From assembly GCA_033675265.1 (NCBI GenBank), contig JAUJYZ010001572.1:1-64000 (forward strand): 64,000 nucleotides of DNA. Direction: 5' to 3'. The DNA is from Actinostola sp. cb2023. Lineage: Eukaryota; Cnidaria; Anthozoa; Actiniaria; Actinostolidae. This document shows positions 33,283-45,848 of this stretch, piece by piece (the stretch's first letter is position 1; every line of letters starts with the position of its first letter). The notes under the pieces are model-generated. The model had not been told where the DNA came from. It searched no databases and worked only from the letters and a program-made list of their open reading frames with translations. The position numbers were made by a program, and so were the translations under genes.

Positions 33283-35976
33283 ATGGCGGCTGGTGTTGAA
33301 TGTTGTATTAGAAACGTGTGCGAAGCCTTCGGGATTTCGGGGCTATTCCCTGAACAAAAAGACGCTCTTATCGAATTTGTGAATAGACGAGACGTATTTC
33401 TGAACCTGCCTACAGGGTATGGGAAATCTCTGGTATTCCAAATGGCCCCTTATGTTCACGCCGAACTAGCAAAATTTGGCCACGCGGGATACTCATTGAC
33501 ACCGATAGTAGTGGTGATTTCTCCTCTGCTAAGCCTAATGGAAGACCAAAAGAGTTATTTGCGAGGCATTGGGTTGAAGGCTGCTTCCATAGGAGACAAT
33601 AAAGAAGAAAACGACAAAATTGAGCGGGGTGAATTCAACATTGTCTTCACATCTCCAGAATCACTGCTTGGAAATCCAAGATGGCGAAATATGCTAAACA
33701 ACAGTTTTTACAAAGAAAATCTTATTGGAATCAATGTGGATGAAGCTCATTGTATAAGCCATTGGTAAGTTTCCGTAAATTTTACCTTCACTTACATGGT
33801 AAATTTATAAGTTTGTAAGCATTCCTTATTTAACTAGACGCTCTACTAGCGTGAAGTCGGGCTTCTAACTATACTGATATGTAGCCTATTTGAACTAAGC
33901 TGAATATAGTAGTCTTGTAGTCCCTCTTGTAGTCGACTCGGTAGAACATGCTTTCCTTTCAATTTACTGCGATTTCACAAACTCAGCGAATCATGAATGA
34001 CAGTGACATAGTTTATTTACCACAAATATATCCATACAAATAGCGTATATATAAGCTTACTTAAGCTTATATACTTCACTGTGTGTATCAATCACTTCGT
34101 TCTAAGTTCTAAAGATCTCTAAACCTTTGCAGTACTAGTACTGGATTGATAAATCCATATCTCTATGAATTATTTTGGTTATTTTGAAAACAAGATGACA
34201 TAACCTTGTCTCGTGTTGATATTTACAATCGATAAACCATGTTGTTAGAGCCTTCGGTGATTATCTTTGTGGCTGGCACAGGGCACATGTGCTGTAGAAC
34301 CCAGTTGGCGATTTGAGGTCAAAGAAGATGAACGGTCTGCATTTTTAGAGTTGGGCCTTCCACAGGAAACCCGACTAATAAAGAATAGTAAAAGTCAAAA
34401 TATTTTTTTATTAGTGCGATACCAAGTATTATTATTTACTGACAATACTGTGATGTTGATTTGTTTTAATGCAAGGCCACTGAGTTTCACTACACCTACA
34501 TGTATATAGTTAAGTTAGATATTTATCATTTCTAAGTTCTCACTTTACGTTATCTAATTGTAACAGGGGAACATTAACTAGTCAAACAGCAGTTGCTTTC
34601 AGGAGGTGGTTTTATAAGCTAAGTGAGTTGCGTTCCCTCGTCTCTAAAGATGTTGCCTTTATGGCAATAACTGCAACTGCAACACAGAAGACAAAGAAAG
34701 CCATCATAAACGTCCTTCGACTTCAACAATTCAAGGAGATTACACAAAGCCCAAATAAAAGTAACATTGCCTTTGCTGTGAGATACATGGATAAAAAGTT
34801 GTCCTTATTGGATCACTTTCAGTGGCTCATTAGAAAGTTGAAAGAAAAGGAAAGCAATGCTACAGGAAGAGTCATAATATACTGTCAGACTGTGAAACAG
34901 TGTTCCACTCTGTATTCCCTTTTTGTTCAAGAGCTTGGACGTGATTTTCTTTGTGATGAAACAGACCCAAGGAAAGGCTTGTGGAGATGTTACATTCCCT
35001 GTCACCTAAGTCAATGAAGGAAATTGTCCTCCAAGAAATGGGAAATGTAAATGGGTACATTAAAGTCCTCATTTGTACAATTGCATTTGGCATGGGAGTT
35101 AACTGCAAAGCAGTAAACACCATTATCCACTTTGGGCCCTCTAAATCTGTCGAGGCTTACATCCAAGAGAGTGGCAGAGCTGGGAGAGATGGACAACCAA
35201 GTAAAGCGATATTGCTCTACCAATCAATTATGTTAATGCATGTTGACAAGGATATGAGGGAGTATGTGAGAGGAAAATTTGATTGCAGAAGAAAGTATTT
35301 AATGGACTTTTTCCAAGAATCATCCAGTTCTGGCAGTACTTCTTCAAATGAGTTATGCTGTGATCTTTGTTGTGATGATGCTGATTTCTTTTCCCCGACT
35401 ACTTCAATATCATCTACTTATTATGGTCTAACTCGTCCAGTCACACAAGACGAGTTACAAGTATTGAAAGAAAGGCTTATAATGTTTAGAAAGAGTATTG
35501 TCGTAAAGTTGCTGAAACAAGTACCTCATGGAAAATTACCAGTCATGTCCATTCCAGAACTGCTTGTGGGTTTTTCTGACACACAAATTAATCAGATTCT
35601 TGACAACGCCAACAAGATATTTAGTTTGTCAGATGTTAACAATTTTGTGGAGATTTGGAGGAAAAAGATTGCACAGCAAATACTTAACATTTTTTCAGAA
35701 GTATTTGGAGATATAGATGATAGTCAAGTCACTAACTACAGCAGCTGGGATGACAGTGATACAGAATTGGATGATGACGATGATGGTTGGAGTGGTAATA
35801 TTCAAGATGAGGAATTAATGGTTAACTGGGATGAATTGTCTTACAGCAGCATTTTCCCAGAAGATATGAGCCTTCTAGACACATCTGTTCTTGAACCTGA
35901 TTTGGATAATAGTGGTTTAACATGCACTGCTCCTGAAGTTGTGTGTGACATACTTACTAATGTTCAAATTGATTAA
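33283..35976 (+). CDS. RecQ-like superfamily 2 DNA helicase of the transposon (one frameshift)
   Basis: Exon 1 is 33283-33764 (ATG, MAAGVECC) and exon 2 is 34567-35976, joined in phase across a GT-AG intron of 802 bp. Exon 1 carries motif I (LPTGYGKS), motif Ia (VVISPLLSLMEDQ) and motif II (DEAHCISHW). Exon 2 carries motif III (AITATAT), motif IV (VIIYCQT), motif V (AFGMGVN) and motif VI (QESGRAGRDG), then a Cys-rich RecQ-type zinc region (CRRKYLMDFF...CCDLCC) and a long acidic tail. RecQ enzymes unwind DNA 3' to 5'. Around 34970-34985 the frame shifts by one base (DPRKG, then LVEMLHS in another frame), consistent with a single-base loss. The intron contains the left hairpin of another element at 33832. 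Length is about 630 aa if the frame were continuous. Confidence 0.85.
33832..33867 (+). mobile_element. Solo left-end hairpin of the hairpin-ended family (copy G)
   Basis: AACTAG, stem ACGCT/AGCGT, then AGTCGGGCTTC, sitting in the helicase intron. No matching right end is found in the intron, so it is probably a remnant of a truncated insertion. The rest of the intron is non-coding. Confidence 0.5.
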
Positions 35977-36325
35977 AATGCAAATCTTCCATTTACAAGG
36001 TAATGAATTTTATTTGAAATTCATCCATTGAATTATTAATTGTATTATTAAGTTACATGTATATTCAGGTATCTAGTACATGTGCTTATACAAGTATTTT
36101 TGAAATGTATATAATCTCATGTATATAGTTTAAGATAGAACTTCCATAATTTTGGCAATTAGTAAATTTCCTTGTCACTAAGCCAAGGCCTTACTGTACT
36201 TTAATTTCATTGATTGTGCAGCTGCAGTAAACATAATTTTAAACACATGGAATAAAACAGAACATTCAAAAACTTACATTTTTGTGTACATGTATACAGT
36301 ATATCATATGAACTGATATCTTTTC
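35977..36325. other. Intergenic space between the two convergent transposon genes
   Basis: About 350 bp of AT-rich DNA between the helicase stop and the last exon of the DUF6589 gene. AATAAA at about 36252 (+) could serve the helicase transcript. No gene is seen. Confidence 0.5.
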
Positions 36326-39300
36326 TTAGCGAGCCTTTCTTCCAAGATAAATATATTTTTTGTGTTTATTGATCCATTGATACAATTTGGAAATGTCTAG
36401 CCTTGAGAGAGGATCCCGTATGATATTGTGAAAATTTGTGTAGTGCCTTCCTGGTGTATAAGTAAAAATGGACTCCTCCATAAGAATGTTTACAACTGAT
36501 TTTAAATCTTTACTGTAGTCAGCTGCTACATGTTTGCCTGATTTCTTCTTGATAAGGCACTGATCGTCAAAGTTGCTTAACTCTTTACCGTACTTGCCCA
36601 AAAGGGTGAAAATTGACAACATTTCTTTATTATTATTTTTCTCAACAGTTATTCACAATTATATGAAAAGCTATATCTCATATGAAAGGGCAGTAAATAA
36701 TCTTTCAACATTTTATGTAACTTTCTGAAATATACCATAATAATTTTGCATAAATTAGCAAAATTTGCATAAATGTTCTAAAAATGGCTACTAAATTTGC
36801 ATAAGAACTCAACTGGATGCAACATAGTGTGTAGAATAATAAAAAGTTAACAACAAAAAGTTACCTTGGTATCTGTGGAACATGTACAGCAATTATGGCT
36901 GAATAATATAGAATATATAGTTTTATTTATCAAGTCGAAGTATTTCCAGAACGACGCCAAATTTAAATACCGATCGAATATCATGTTTCAGCGTCCCTAC
37001 ATGTTAGCTCAATTTGGTTCCATAATTCTCTCAGATAACAATTCTATTCTACAAATATGTTCTCTAAGATATATCCAGACATTCCCTTGGTCCAATAAGC
37101 AAGGTTTCAGATATAAAAAGCGAATAAATACAACATTCAGAGCCTTTCAAGCAGTCAACAATTTTGACCTCGTGGTTCGAAATTTTCACCTCGCTTCAGT
37201 CGCTAGAATTTTGAAGATGTGTGTCTAATTCCAACTCTTCTTTGCTTGAAATGCCTCCAGGAACGTTGTCTGAGTCATCTCCACTATCATTACTTGAGAA
37301 CAGCGTCCAAAACTTCATCCAAATTGTAAAATTACTAACTTTATTGAGCCCTTTCTGTGACGAAATGTGAGAATCGACTCATACATTCAAATTCAATGAA
37401 ACTCGCTCAGTGATTGGCTTAGGATACTGGCTTTGTCCACAGCAATTTTCAGGGGTTTTCCCTGAAATGCGGGACCAATCGAATTTTTCGCTTCATCAGA
37501 CTTGAGTGTCGGATATTTATAGGGATGTACGGCAAAGAGTTAAAAGAGTTTTGGTAACTTTCTGTGCATGACATATTCTTGTTACTGCTTCTGGAGTTAT
37601 GTTCGGCCCCAAAGTCTTGATTGACTGTTTTAGATAATTGTTGTCGTGCTCTAAATCTAGATCTAGGGCAACGTTTCTACCAGATCCTCCTTTATTATTA
37701 ACAGTGCGATTCCAAATAAGGCTGTGACATTGGTCTGGAGGGAGTAATGAATGTATCTGCAATTGTAAATAGAGAGCTTCTAGAGCATACTTAAAAGTTG
37801 ATTTTTCTTTTCTAAAGTGAAGCAGAAGAAATTGCCAGCATCGGATAGTTCTAGCTCCATCTCCCTCTGCAGTTGCATCTATGAAATTCATGAATAAGAG
37901 ACCATGATTAAGCAGCGAACAGTTGTAATTGTATGCATCATCATTAACATCGTTATCTGATTTTTTGTTTGGATACTCTGGTTGTAAAACAGGCTTGTCA
38001 GATTCAGGGGGCGGGTTGTGGGTCATCTCGTGGTCCCTTCTCCTCTTGCCATCATATTTAAATGACTTGTTGCATCCTATGTATCTACAAGGGAACCTCC
38101 CTTCAGCTGTAAGAGCTTGGCCATTTAAAACTGCCTCTTGTTCTTGAGTAGCTAGAATGTTATCCATTAGGTCAGTGATAAGATGTTCATCCACAACGAA
38201 TGTGTCAATGATCTTGATTGATATTTTTTGCAAATACAGTCTCTTAATAAGGTCAGATGCATCTTGTAGTCCCTCTGTGATAATAAATGTTTTTGGTTTG
38301 TCATCCATCGTTGACATCTCTAATATGTTCATAGCTGTAGCTATGACTCTTGCTTTAATCTCAAGCAACATGAAAGCCTTACATGGAGCCCATGCACTAG
38401 TAACATCTGCAACCACATTCCGTCTATTTATAACATTTCTGTCGGCAAAAAGGGTCCCCTTGTCTGCATCTGAAGTTGTACTGTAATGCCTGTTGTATAT
38501 CACCTGAATAATTGCAAACAAAAAGTAGGTTTTATTGCCTATTTTATTTTGAATATACTAAATCTATATACCTTTTCAAATTACAGCTCCCAACTTGAAA
38601 GCTACTATTTTGTACTGTCTTCTAGTTTATTCAAACTTACTACACTTTTCGGTTGAGCTTGGATCGATCAATGTTGTCAAGCACCTTTTAGTTCAAGTTG
38701 TTAGGGAATGTCTCGTCATGCACAAAAACGAGACTGTATGGTTGACAGTTTTGGAAAATTAACCAATCAAAATTCATGTGAAATATACCCATATGACAAA
38801 GCGTGAATACCAGCTAGACAACATGAGGTTATAACAGTTACTCAAAAACTAATCAATAAAATTAGAACCGTTCCAACCTCTATTGAAAATCGCTGTATTT
38901 GTAATTTTTATTAAAACAGTATTAATTTCAAACCTTCAAGAAATTTACAGCAGCATGCCAATCAGCAATTTCCATGTGCACTCCTTCAAGTCTTTCCTCT
39001 TCTGTAAAAGAATTTTGAAGAGCTTCAGATACATTCACACCACGCTCAACAGTTAGCTGGTCACCAACCACGGGTACACTTGTGCAAACTCTATCTTCAT
39101 TATACATTGCAGTATATCCTTGGATTTGTTTCAATATTTCAACCATTTCCTCAGATTTATTTTCACTTTTGAAAATGACTCCCAATGGGATCTATTGTAA
39201 AGCAATATATAAGATATTGAATACCGGTAATAGACATTGATTTATAGTAAATATATTGTCAGTCAATCATGATTATGGTTTTACACAATTATTAATCTTA

Positions 39301-42300
39301 GTTGAACGCATAATCATGTACAGGGAGGATATGTACATAGCTATACAAATATTAACTATAACAATAATAATAATAACTATCAAAATCATTTATTAGCAAA
39401 CAATCATATTGTCTAGCCATATTGTCTTATCTGTAGGGAGGCTACTTTTATACTGGAACTTTGTGTTGTAACCTAATGGTAACTAGTGCATACACTTTTT
39501 GTACCATATATTACCCTAACACAGGGAACCCATATTACTTTTACCTGTGCATTTTTCAAATTTGTAAAGTCAATGTCATTATAAATGTTGTCCAGCTCAA
39601 AAGAAATTAACACTACAATAAATTAATGTCATGTGTATATATTCAATTTTGTGTGCATGAGGTGATGTTTTGCCATGAATAATTATTTAGGAACATAACA
39701 TTTATTGTAGTGTTAATCTCTTCAACTGGACAATGTTAATGACATAATTAATGACATTGACTGTATATTCTATAATATATTTTAAAAAATAACATATATT
39801 ATATACCTTCTCAGATTTTTGCGCCATTTCTTTGTTGTACATATGTGGGATGTGCAGGGGACATACTGATTTTAAAAAGTTGAAGCAGGGTAGGTACTCT
39901 ACCAATATTCGGGAAACAAGATGGATATAATCTGAACGTAGATTTTGATGATCGGTTACTCCTGGCAGAATCTTTGAATTGTCCAAATCCAATAGTTCAG
40001 TTTGCTTCATGGAGTTGTGATCGTCACTTGAAACTCTGTTTTTAATAGCTGAATGATTGCACCAGTGAATATCCTTGTTCTGATTGTCAGCAGTCATGTC
40101 CCTTGTTAGGATTCTTATATCAATGTTGTCCAGCACAACCTTGTAACTTCCTTCATAACTTTGATGTTTCTCTTTGGGTTCATTGTTCACCATAGTTGTA
40201 GGAACTGGCGCTTCACTGTTTGCCTGTGTTTCACTTTTGGGACTCTTTAATGCTTCAAGCTCTTCTTTGAAATTCAGACCATAATTGTCAAGTTTCTTCA
40301 AAGAGGAAGGAGTGGACAAACTCAGCTTCATAACATTAAGACGATGAAGGAGTTGCTGAAATAAATGAAATAATAGTAATAAATAAGTAATATATATAAT
40401 ATGGTGTATCCAAGTGGTAGTGATTTCTATTGTGTTTTCCTAATGAGTTTGATAAGACATGTACATATGAATGTGTTGCATATAATTAATGCATATAAAC
40501 ACATTAACATAATTATAGCTACATGCATGTATGTTATATTATGTTATAGTTGTACAAATTATTTATATTACATTATATCCAACCTGTATATCAGGCCATA
40601 ATTAAGAGCTTCAAAAAGGGGGAGAGCATATATAATTTAACTGTAATCATTTAGTGTGAACCATCTAAAGTGATCTTTCTATATGAATATGCATCCCAAC
40701 TAATGAATAAATAACAAATTGAAAAAAAGTTGACCTGAATTCCACTTTGCCTGAGCATCACAGATATAAGTGCTTGTGTAGCATTCATGTGCATATTGCG
40801 TTCCTTTAGTAGGGCAGATCCAGCAACAGCAACACTAGGGAACCAATCTATTTTCTTGTCTTTTCCTGTGGCACAGGTCATGAGAAAGGAGTAAAACAGT
40901 GGGGCTCGTTCTTTCCATTCTTTGCATAGTTTGGACAAAGAGAAGTTTAACATTTCTTCTGGCCCACTACTCCTCAAAAGAGAAGGTTTCTTTTTTGAAC
41001 ATAAATCTATGCACTCCTTTGCCAAAGCGACAAGTGTCTTTTGGATTATACAGTCTTTGAGTGCGGTGGAGCGAAAGACAGATGCAGCAATCTTTTTATA
41101 TGACCATTTCCTTGCTAAGGCCTTTCCCAGAGGTTCAAGATCTTCACTTAGAACAGTTTTGTAAGTCTTCTCACATGATGGGTAGTTGAGAGTTACCTAT
41201 AAATATAATAAAATAATACTTCTATTATTAGTTCACATTAATATAAAATAAATTCACATATTTATTATTATATTGTTATATTAACATCAATTTAAAGAGC
41301 AAACACTTTTGAGTCCTGCATAGGACATATTTAGTAAAAAATATAAATCAAACATATATAAGAAATTATTTACATATGATTCCTGATATATGTCTGATAC
41401 ATGATGCCCAAGGGGATCAAAGTTTTTGCATTTGGCTGTATATTATTATATATTATTTTAATGAGGGCCACCTGAAAATTATTATTTTTGGTAGTTGTTA
41501 TTATTATTATTGTTATTATTATTATTAGTTGCATACCTGAATGTATGGGTTTCTTTGTGCATCTGCATTTCCAGGAATCGATCGTATGTATTTTGCACCA
41601 GCCGTAGTTGGAATTGGTTTGATAATACCCGCTGACGAGAGAAGAGCATCAGTGTGCGCGTCGATCTGAACTGACACCGAACAATCTTCACTGTTTTTGG
41701 TCACATTTTGATGGCACATAGGGTGAACTAAAACTGAAGTAATCACGGGTAAACATGATTCAGCTTTCGTATTTTCATTCTTTAAGTTTGGCATGAACAA
41801 GGACTTCTTCGCGGGCTTCGATCTGTGTTCTACAGTGGACATAGTCTCGTGCTTGCCGGTAGGTGAGAAATCGTGTCCTCGCTTGATGCGAAAACCAACA
41901 GCTTTATTCTTGGAATTAATTTCTTCCCTCAATTCACGTTGTAAAGTTTCCAGGCCAGAAGTCATCTTTATATACTTTTTTAGTCTTGTTAGACATCGTT
42001 TGTTGCAAATGTATTGCTGTTCAGTTAGCTGAAGATCTCCTTCGATGATTCTCGATATCGCACCTTTGAAATCCCACTCAGACCGTCCAAATATCGATAG
42101 TCTTTCTCTGGAATTGATGCTGAGTCCACAAATTAAACAAGTAATTCCTGAATGTGCAATATCTTTCGAAATGATAGCTTTTTTTGGAGTAGAAGTTAGC
42201 ATTATACAAGTATTACACGCTTCGCGGGAACCGATCGCAGAGGAAACCCTATGTTTGCTTTGACATTTCTTACAAGCGATATCATTGGCTCTTGGTGGAA

Positions 42301-42337
42301 CAAAGATGTGTGACGTCAAGAACACGGAGTCCAACAA
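36326..42337 (-). CDS. DUF6589-domain protein, candidate transposase (7 exons)
   Basis: Exons on the minus strand: 42337-41537 (5' limit open), 41196-40735, 40355-39807, 39597-39547, 39191-38934, 38503-37531 and 36624-36326. Junctions 1 to 6 are GT-AG and all phase 0; the last junction is my best fit only. Exon 1 has CKKCQ...CNTC and CLICG cysteine pairs; the first in-frame ATG is at 42202, so the start may be there or on an upstream exon. Exon 5 has GDQLTVERG and EIADWHAAVNFLK, the hallmark of DUF6589. Exon 6 has INRRNV and a C2H2-type finger (CRYIGCNKSF...HEMTH). The last exon has GKYGKELSNF, KKKSGKHVAADYSKD and GRKAR. The total is about 1,100 aa, the size of Academ transposases. That DUF6589 is the transposase is inferred from its position between the TIRs. 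Confidence 0.8.
37190..37330 (-). other. Acidic open stretch in the last intron of the DUF6589 gene
   Basis: Reads WTLFSSNDSGDDSDNVPGG and EELELDTHLQNSSD before a stop on the minus strand. It could be an alternative terminal exon of the DUF6589 gene or chance. The surrounding intron (36625-37530) shows nothing else. Confidence 0.2.
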
Positions 42338-42404
42338 GGTTTATCAGACGGGAAGGGGGAGTGGAGTGTAGCGGAGGACCGCTGACCGTCTGAAAATCAG
42401 GCTA
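42318..42404 (-). repeat. Right terminal inverted repeat
   Basis: Exact inverted copy of 33111-33197. The 5' end of the DUF6589 open frame reaches into it, with a TAA immediately upstream in frame. Confidence 0.95.
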
Positions 42405-42752
42405 TTACGGTTACGGTACGGAATAGAACACATTCTATTCAACCAATCACAGCGCGCGAAATCATTACTCAACCAATCTCGGGGGTAGCCGTTGTCCATT
42501 TGACGGCGTATCACAATCTCATGCAAAGTGGGATGAGCTGCCACACTTAAAACAATGGGGAGTTTGCAGGTGTTGCCCACCACCGTACGTTTCTTAAGAA
42601 AAAAGCCAACTTCGGTCGCTCATAACTTTCGCTCTATTCATCGAAATTACTTCAAAATTTCAATTTTTGCTAATTTTGGTGTGCTCTTTTCAAATATTAT
42701 ATTTTTGTTTTTGTTGGATTAAAATTTAAAATGTCACACCTGCAAACTCCCC
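42405..42752. other. Spacer right of the transposon
   Basis: TTACGG-repeat sequence next to the element, then two GCAAACTCCCCAT-containing stretches (42554 and 42739, opposite orientation). No gene seen. Confidence 0.5.
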
Positions 42753-43073
42753 ATTCTGGGAATCGATATTTCAAGTAAGGGACGCGCCATTAGAAATATG
42801 TAGGGAGGGGAGGGAGGGGAGCCGCAATGGGGAATGACTTCCTAGAAGTCCATGTTATATTTTTTCATGGCCAATTAAAGTGCTTGTTGTTTCAACCCTC
42901 GCAGGATACTTTTTAGAAACCTTTTTAGGACTTCTTTTCCAAAATGTTTGCTTTGCACGAATATTGTTTTCTGTTTTTGTTTACCCCTCCCCCCTTCGGA
43001 TTTCTAAGTACGTCACGATTCTCGGAAATTGAGGAACAAGTTGATAATCGTCTTTGCAAATATAGTCTGAAAC

Positions 43074-44925
43074 ATGGAAGCCTTCCTTGCACATCACGAC
43101 GTACAATGCTCTTTGTGTAGAGATACACTGGTTGATCCCAGGGTATTGCAATGCTTTCACATATTCTGCAAACCTTGCATCAAAAGAAACGCGGAACTCA
43201 TTGGACAAGTGAACATTTTCAAGTGTCCTAAATGTTCTTCTCAAACGTTGTTTCGAGAACAAAGCGATGTGGAAGACTTAAAGCCAAGTCCACTACACAC
43301 GAGAATCCTGCAAGTGTTGGACTTTGTAGAAAGCGAGAAGTCCTGCTCTGTTTCTACAAGTCATTCACAAGCATTGTGGCACTGTTTGGACTGCAATCGT
43401 TCGTTGTGTAACGAATGTTTGAACAGTCATTCAGTGTTCACTAAAGATCACAAAGTCACTTCTTTGTCGAACATGCAGAAGGAAGACCTCGAGGCCATCC
43501 TGAGAAGAGAAGGTTCTTGTACAACTCACTGCCATCAAAGTATAGAGCGGTTCTGTCAAGAATGTGATGTGTTGGTGTGTTTTCTGTGCTTGAAAGACGA
43601 CCATAAGAACCACACAACAATGTCACTGCAGGAGTTCACCGCCTTCCAGAAACATTGTCTCTCTAAAAACCTGGAAGAAATCCAGAAGATCAGATGCGAC
43701 GAAAAGAAACAACAACAAGAAATCGCTCTCAAAATTCGTCCCCAATGAAGACCTGAGCCAACAAGTGAACATTGGACCTGGAGAAGTGCGATTCTGTTGG
43801 TCTCCAGATCCAATGATGAGCACAGTTCAAGTTGACTCTCATCTCGAGGCCACGAAGAAAGCAAAGCTGACTGTGATGATGAAAACATCAACTGGAGAAG
43901 TGATTGATGAGCTGACGGATGACAATGTGGACATACAGATCAGCCCTGAAGACGGTGTACAAGTCAAAGACAAACAAATGAGAAGTGGTGGTAAAATAGA
44001 AGTGGAATTCATGCCTCGAGTACCTGGTCAATTGACAGCACAGGTTAAAGCGAACGGCAATGCTGTATCTAACAGTCCACTAGTGATGGATGTCAAGCCA
44101 CAACACATGGAGGAAATAGCAGGAGATTCTAAGTTAAAAAGTGCCTTGAATACTGGATCTATGGACTTCAGTGGTATTGCAGTGAATAAGACCAACAGTA
44201 GGATTGCTGTAGCAGATTGGAGATCTCACTGTGTTAGAGTATTCAATAGAGAGGGAGATTTGCTACTGACGTACGGTAGTGAAGGCAGTGGACAGCGACA
44301 GTTGAATTATACTGAAGGTTTAGCATTTCTCAATGAAACAGATGTAGTGATATGTGATAGTTGTAATCATAGAATATGTATAGTGAACACTACAACAGGG
44401 AAACTAGTGAAAACCTTTGGTTGTCATGGTAACGGGAATCAACAGTTTGAAAACCCACTTGGAGTACACGTTGATGACGACTGTAACATCATTGTTTGTG
44501 ACACTAATAATCATCGTGTTCAAGTGTTCACGAAGGACGGTGACTACCAATATCAATTTACTGTACCAAGTCACAACAGTTTTAGTCCACAGTGTATAGT
44601 TACACACAATGGATTGTTTTACGTGAGTGATTATAGTAACAAAGTGATTCATGTGGTTGAGATGAAAGACAAATCACCAACTAGAATATCCACCATTGGC
44701 AATGCTGCTGGTCAGGTGCAGGACCCACGTGGTCTGGCTATTGATAATAACCACAATCTACTGGTGGGTGATATTGGTTCTAACTCGGCTCATAAGTTCA
44801 CTTTGGATGGTCGTTTTGTAGGAAAGACAAATAAACTAAGTAGCAGTCCTTGGTATATAGCAGCATTACATGATGGTCAGATTATTTGTACTACGTATGG
44901 TGGAGGTGTTTTGTTGTTTAAATAA
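43074..44925 (+). pseudogene. TRIM-NHL gene copy 1, broken by a 278-bp deletion
   Basis: ATG at 43074. The first 225 codons encode an intact RING (C12...C54), B-box 1 and B-box 2, ending abnormally at 43748. Compared with the intact copy, a stretch equal to 49528-49805 is missing at about 43735. That removes the coiled coil and the linker and shifts the frame, since 278 is not a multiple of three. Past the break the filamin domain and six NHL blades stay open to 44925 in the other frame. A RING/B-box fragment could still be made. The downstream ORF is conserved in length, and its NHL surface residues differ from copy 2, so it may have served or still serve as a sequence donor. Confidence 0.8.
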
Positions 44926-45330
44926 GGATAACAATCTGTGAAGATCAGAAGAGGAAATTTCAAGTCCTCAAAGGATTAAAGTAGCCTGCACAGCAAGCAA
45001 CTTCATTTAGGATTCATTTATGTTTTGGGGTTCCTATGTAGAAGAATATGAGAGAGACTAGGGATGATCCCCATTTCTTTTCCAGTCCTCCTCTCCTGAA
45101 ATCCCACAGGACTCCCAAACAGTGTGAGTTAGTTCCTCACATCTTAGTCCCTCGCATCCACACTAATCACAAGTAATCAGTTCATCAAAAGCTGCTCAAG
45201 GGAGTCTACAAAATGGTTCCATCATATTGAATACAAATGGTATAAAAGGAACTGCATATGTTTGAATTTACCAAATTTGTTAGGAATTCTTAATAATAAT
45301 AACCTCATACAAAAAAAATGTTTATTTTTG

Positions 45331-45489
45331 TAGCTGCTAGTTTTTATTGATGTTCTAAGTTTCTACACAGTGTTATTACTAGATTAAATATTTAGCAATC
45401 AGTGTTTGTAGCTGCTAGTTCTTATTGATGTTCTAAGTTTCTACACAGTGTTATTACTAGATTAAATATTTAGCAATCAGTGTTTGTAG
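45331..45489 (+). repeat. 78-bp tandem repeat, two units
   Basis: TAGCTGCTAGTTTTTATTG...AATCAGTGTTTG unit downstream of TRIM copy 1. The same unit is expanded to about nine copies after TRIM copy 2. Confidence 0.9.
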
Positions 45490-45530
45490 TGTTGTTGTTG
45501 TTTAGCCGATGGAAACAGAATACTTTTCTA

Positions 45531-45843
45531 ATTATCTTTGTATCACTACATTAACGTGTACATGAATATTCGATTAATAAAGATTGATTATAAAACAACC
45601 CCCGTGCCACAGGAAGCCCGAGTAATTATCTTTGTATCACTACATTAACGTGTACATGAATATTCGATTAATAAAGATTGATTATAAAACAACCCCTGGG
45701 CCACAGGAAGCCCGAGTAATTATCTTTGTATCACTACATTAACGTGGACATGAATATTCGATTAATAAAGATTGATTATAAAACAACCCCTGGGCCACAG
45801 GAAGCCCGAGTAATTATCTTTGTATCACTACATTAACGTGTAG
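45531..45843 (+). repeat. 94-bp tandem repeat, three units plus partial
   Basis: Units begin at 45531, 45625, 45719 and 45813 with ATTATCTTTGTATCACTAC. Each contains GGAAGCCCGAGTAATTATC, which matches the right-end tail of the hairpin-ended elements. A further unit continues at 46833-46930 beyond the inserted element at 45849-46832. Confidence 0.9.
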
Positions 45844-45848
45844 ATTTA

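Larger units (their letters stand above)
33111..42404. mobile_element. 9.3 kb TIR DNA transposon carrying RecQ-like helicase and DUF6589 genes (AcademH-like)
   Basis: The ends are perfect inverted repeats of 87 bp (33111-33197 and 42318-42404) beginning TAGCCTGATTTTCAGACGG. The flanking trinucleotide TTA (33108-33110, 42405-42407) fits a 3-bp target duplication. Two convergent genes fill the element: a helicase on + (33283-35976) and a seven-exon DUF6589-type gene on - (42337-36326). Both start just inside a TIR, so the TIRs probably act as promoters. Helicase plus Academ-type transposase is the reported layout of the AcademH lineage, which is my best match from memory. The helicase frame is broken once, so this copy may no longer be autonomous. 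Confidence 0.85.
42753..45489. repeat. TRIM duplication, copy 1
   Basis: Closely matches 48539 onward, from ATTCTGGGAATCGATATTTC through the gene, its 3' flank and the 78-bp repeat (two units here). The copy is direct, about 5.8 kb from its partner. Confidence 0.95.

Noticed and set aside
36866..37228. A 120-codon plus-strand ORF in the last intron of the DUF6589 gene
   Set aside because: No domain, no splice or promoter support, and it lies opposite an AT-rich intron.
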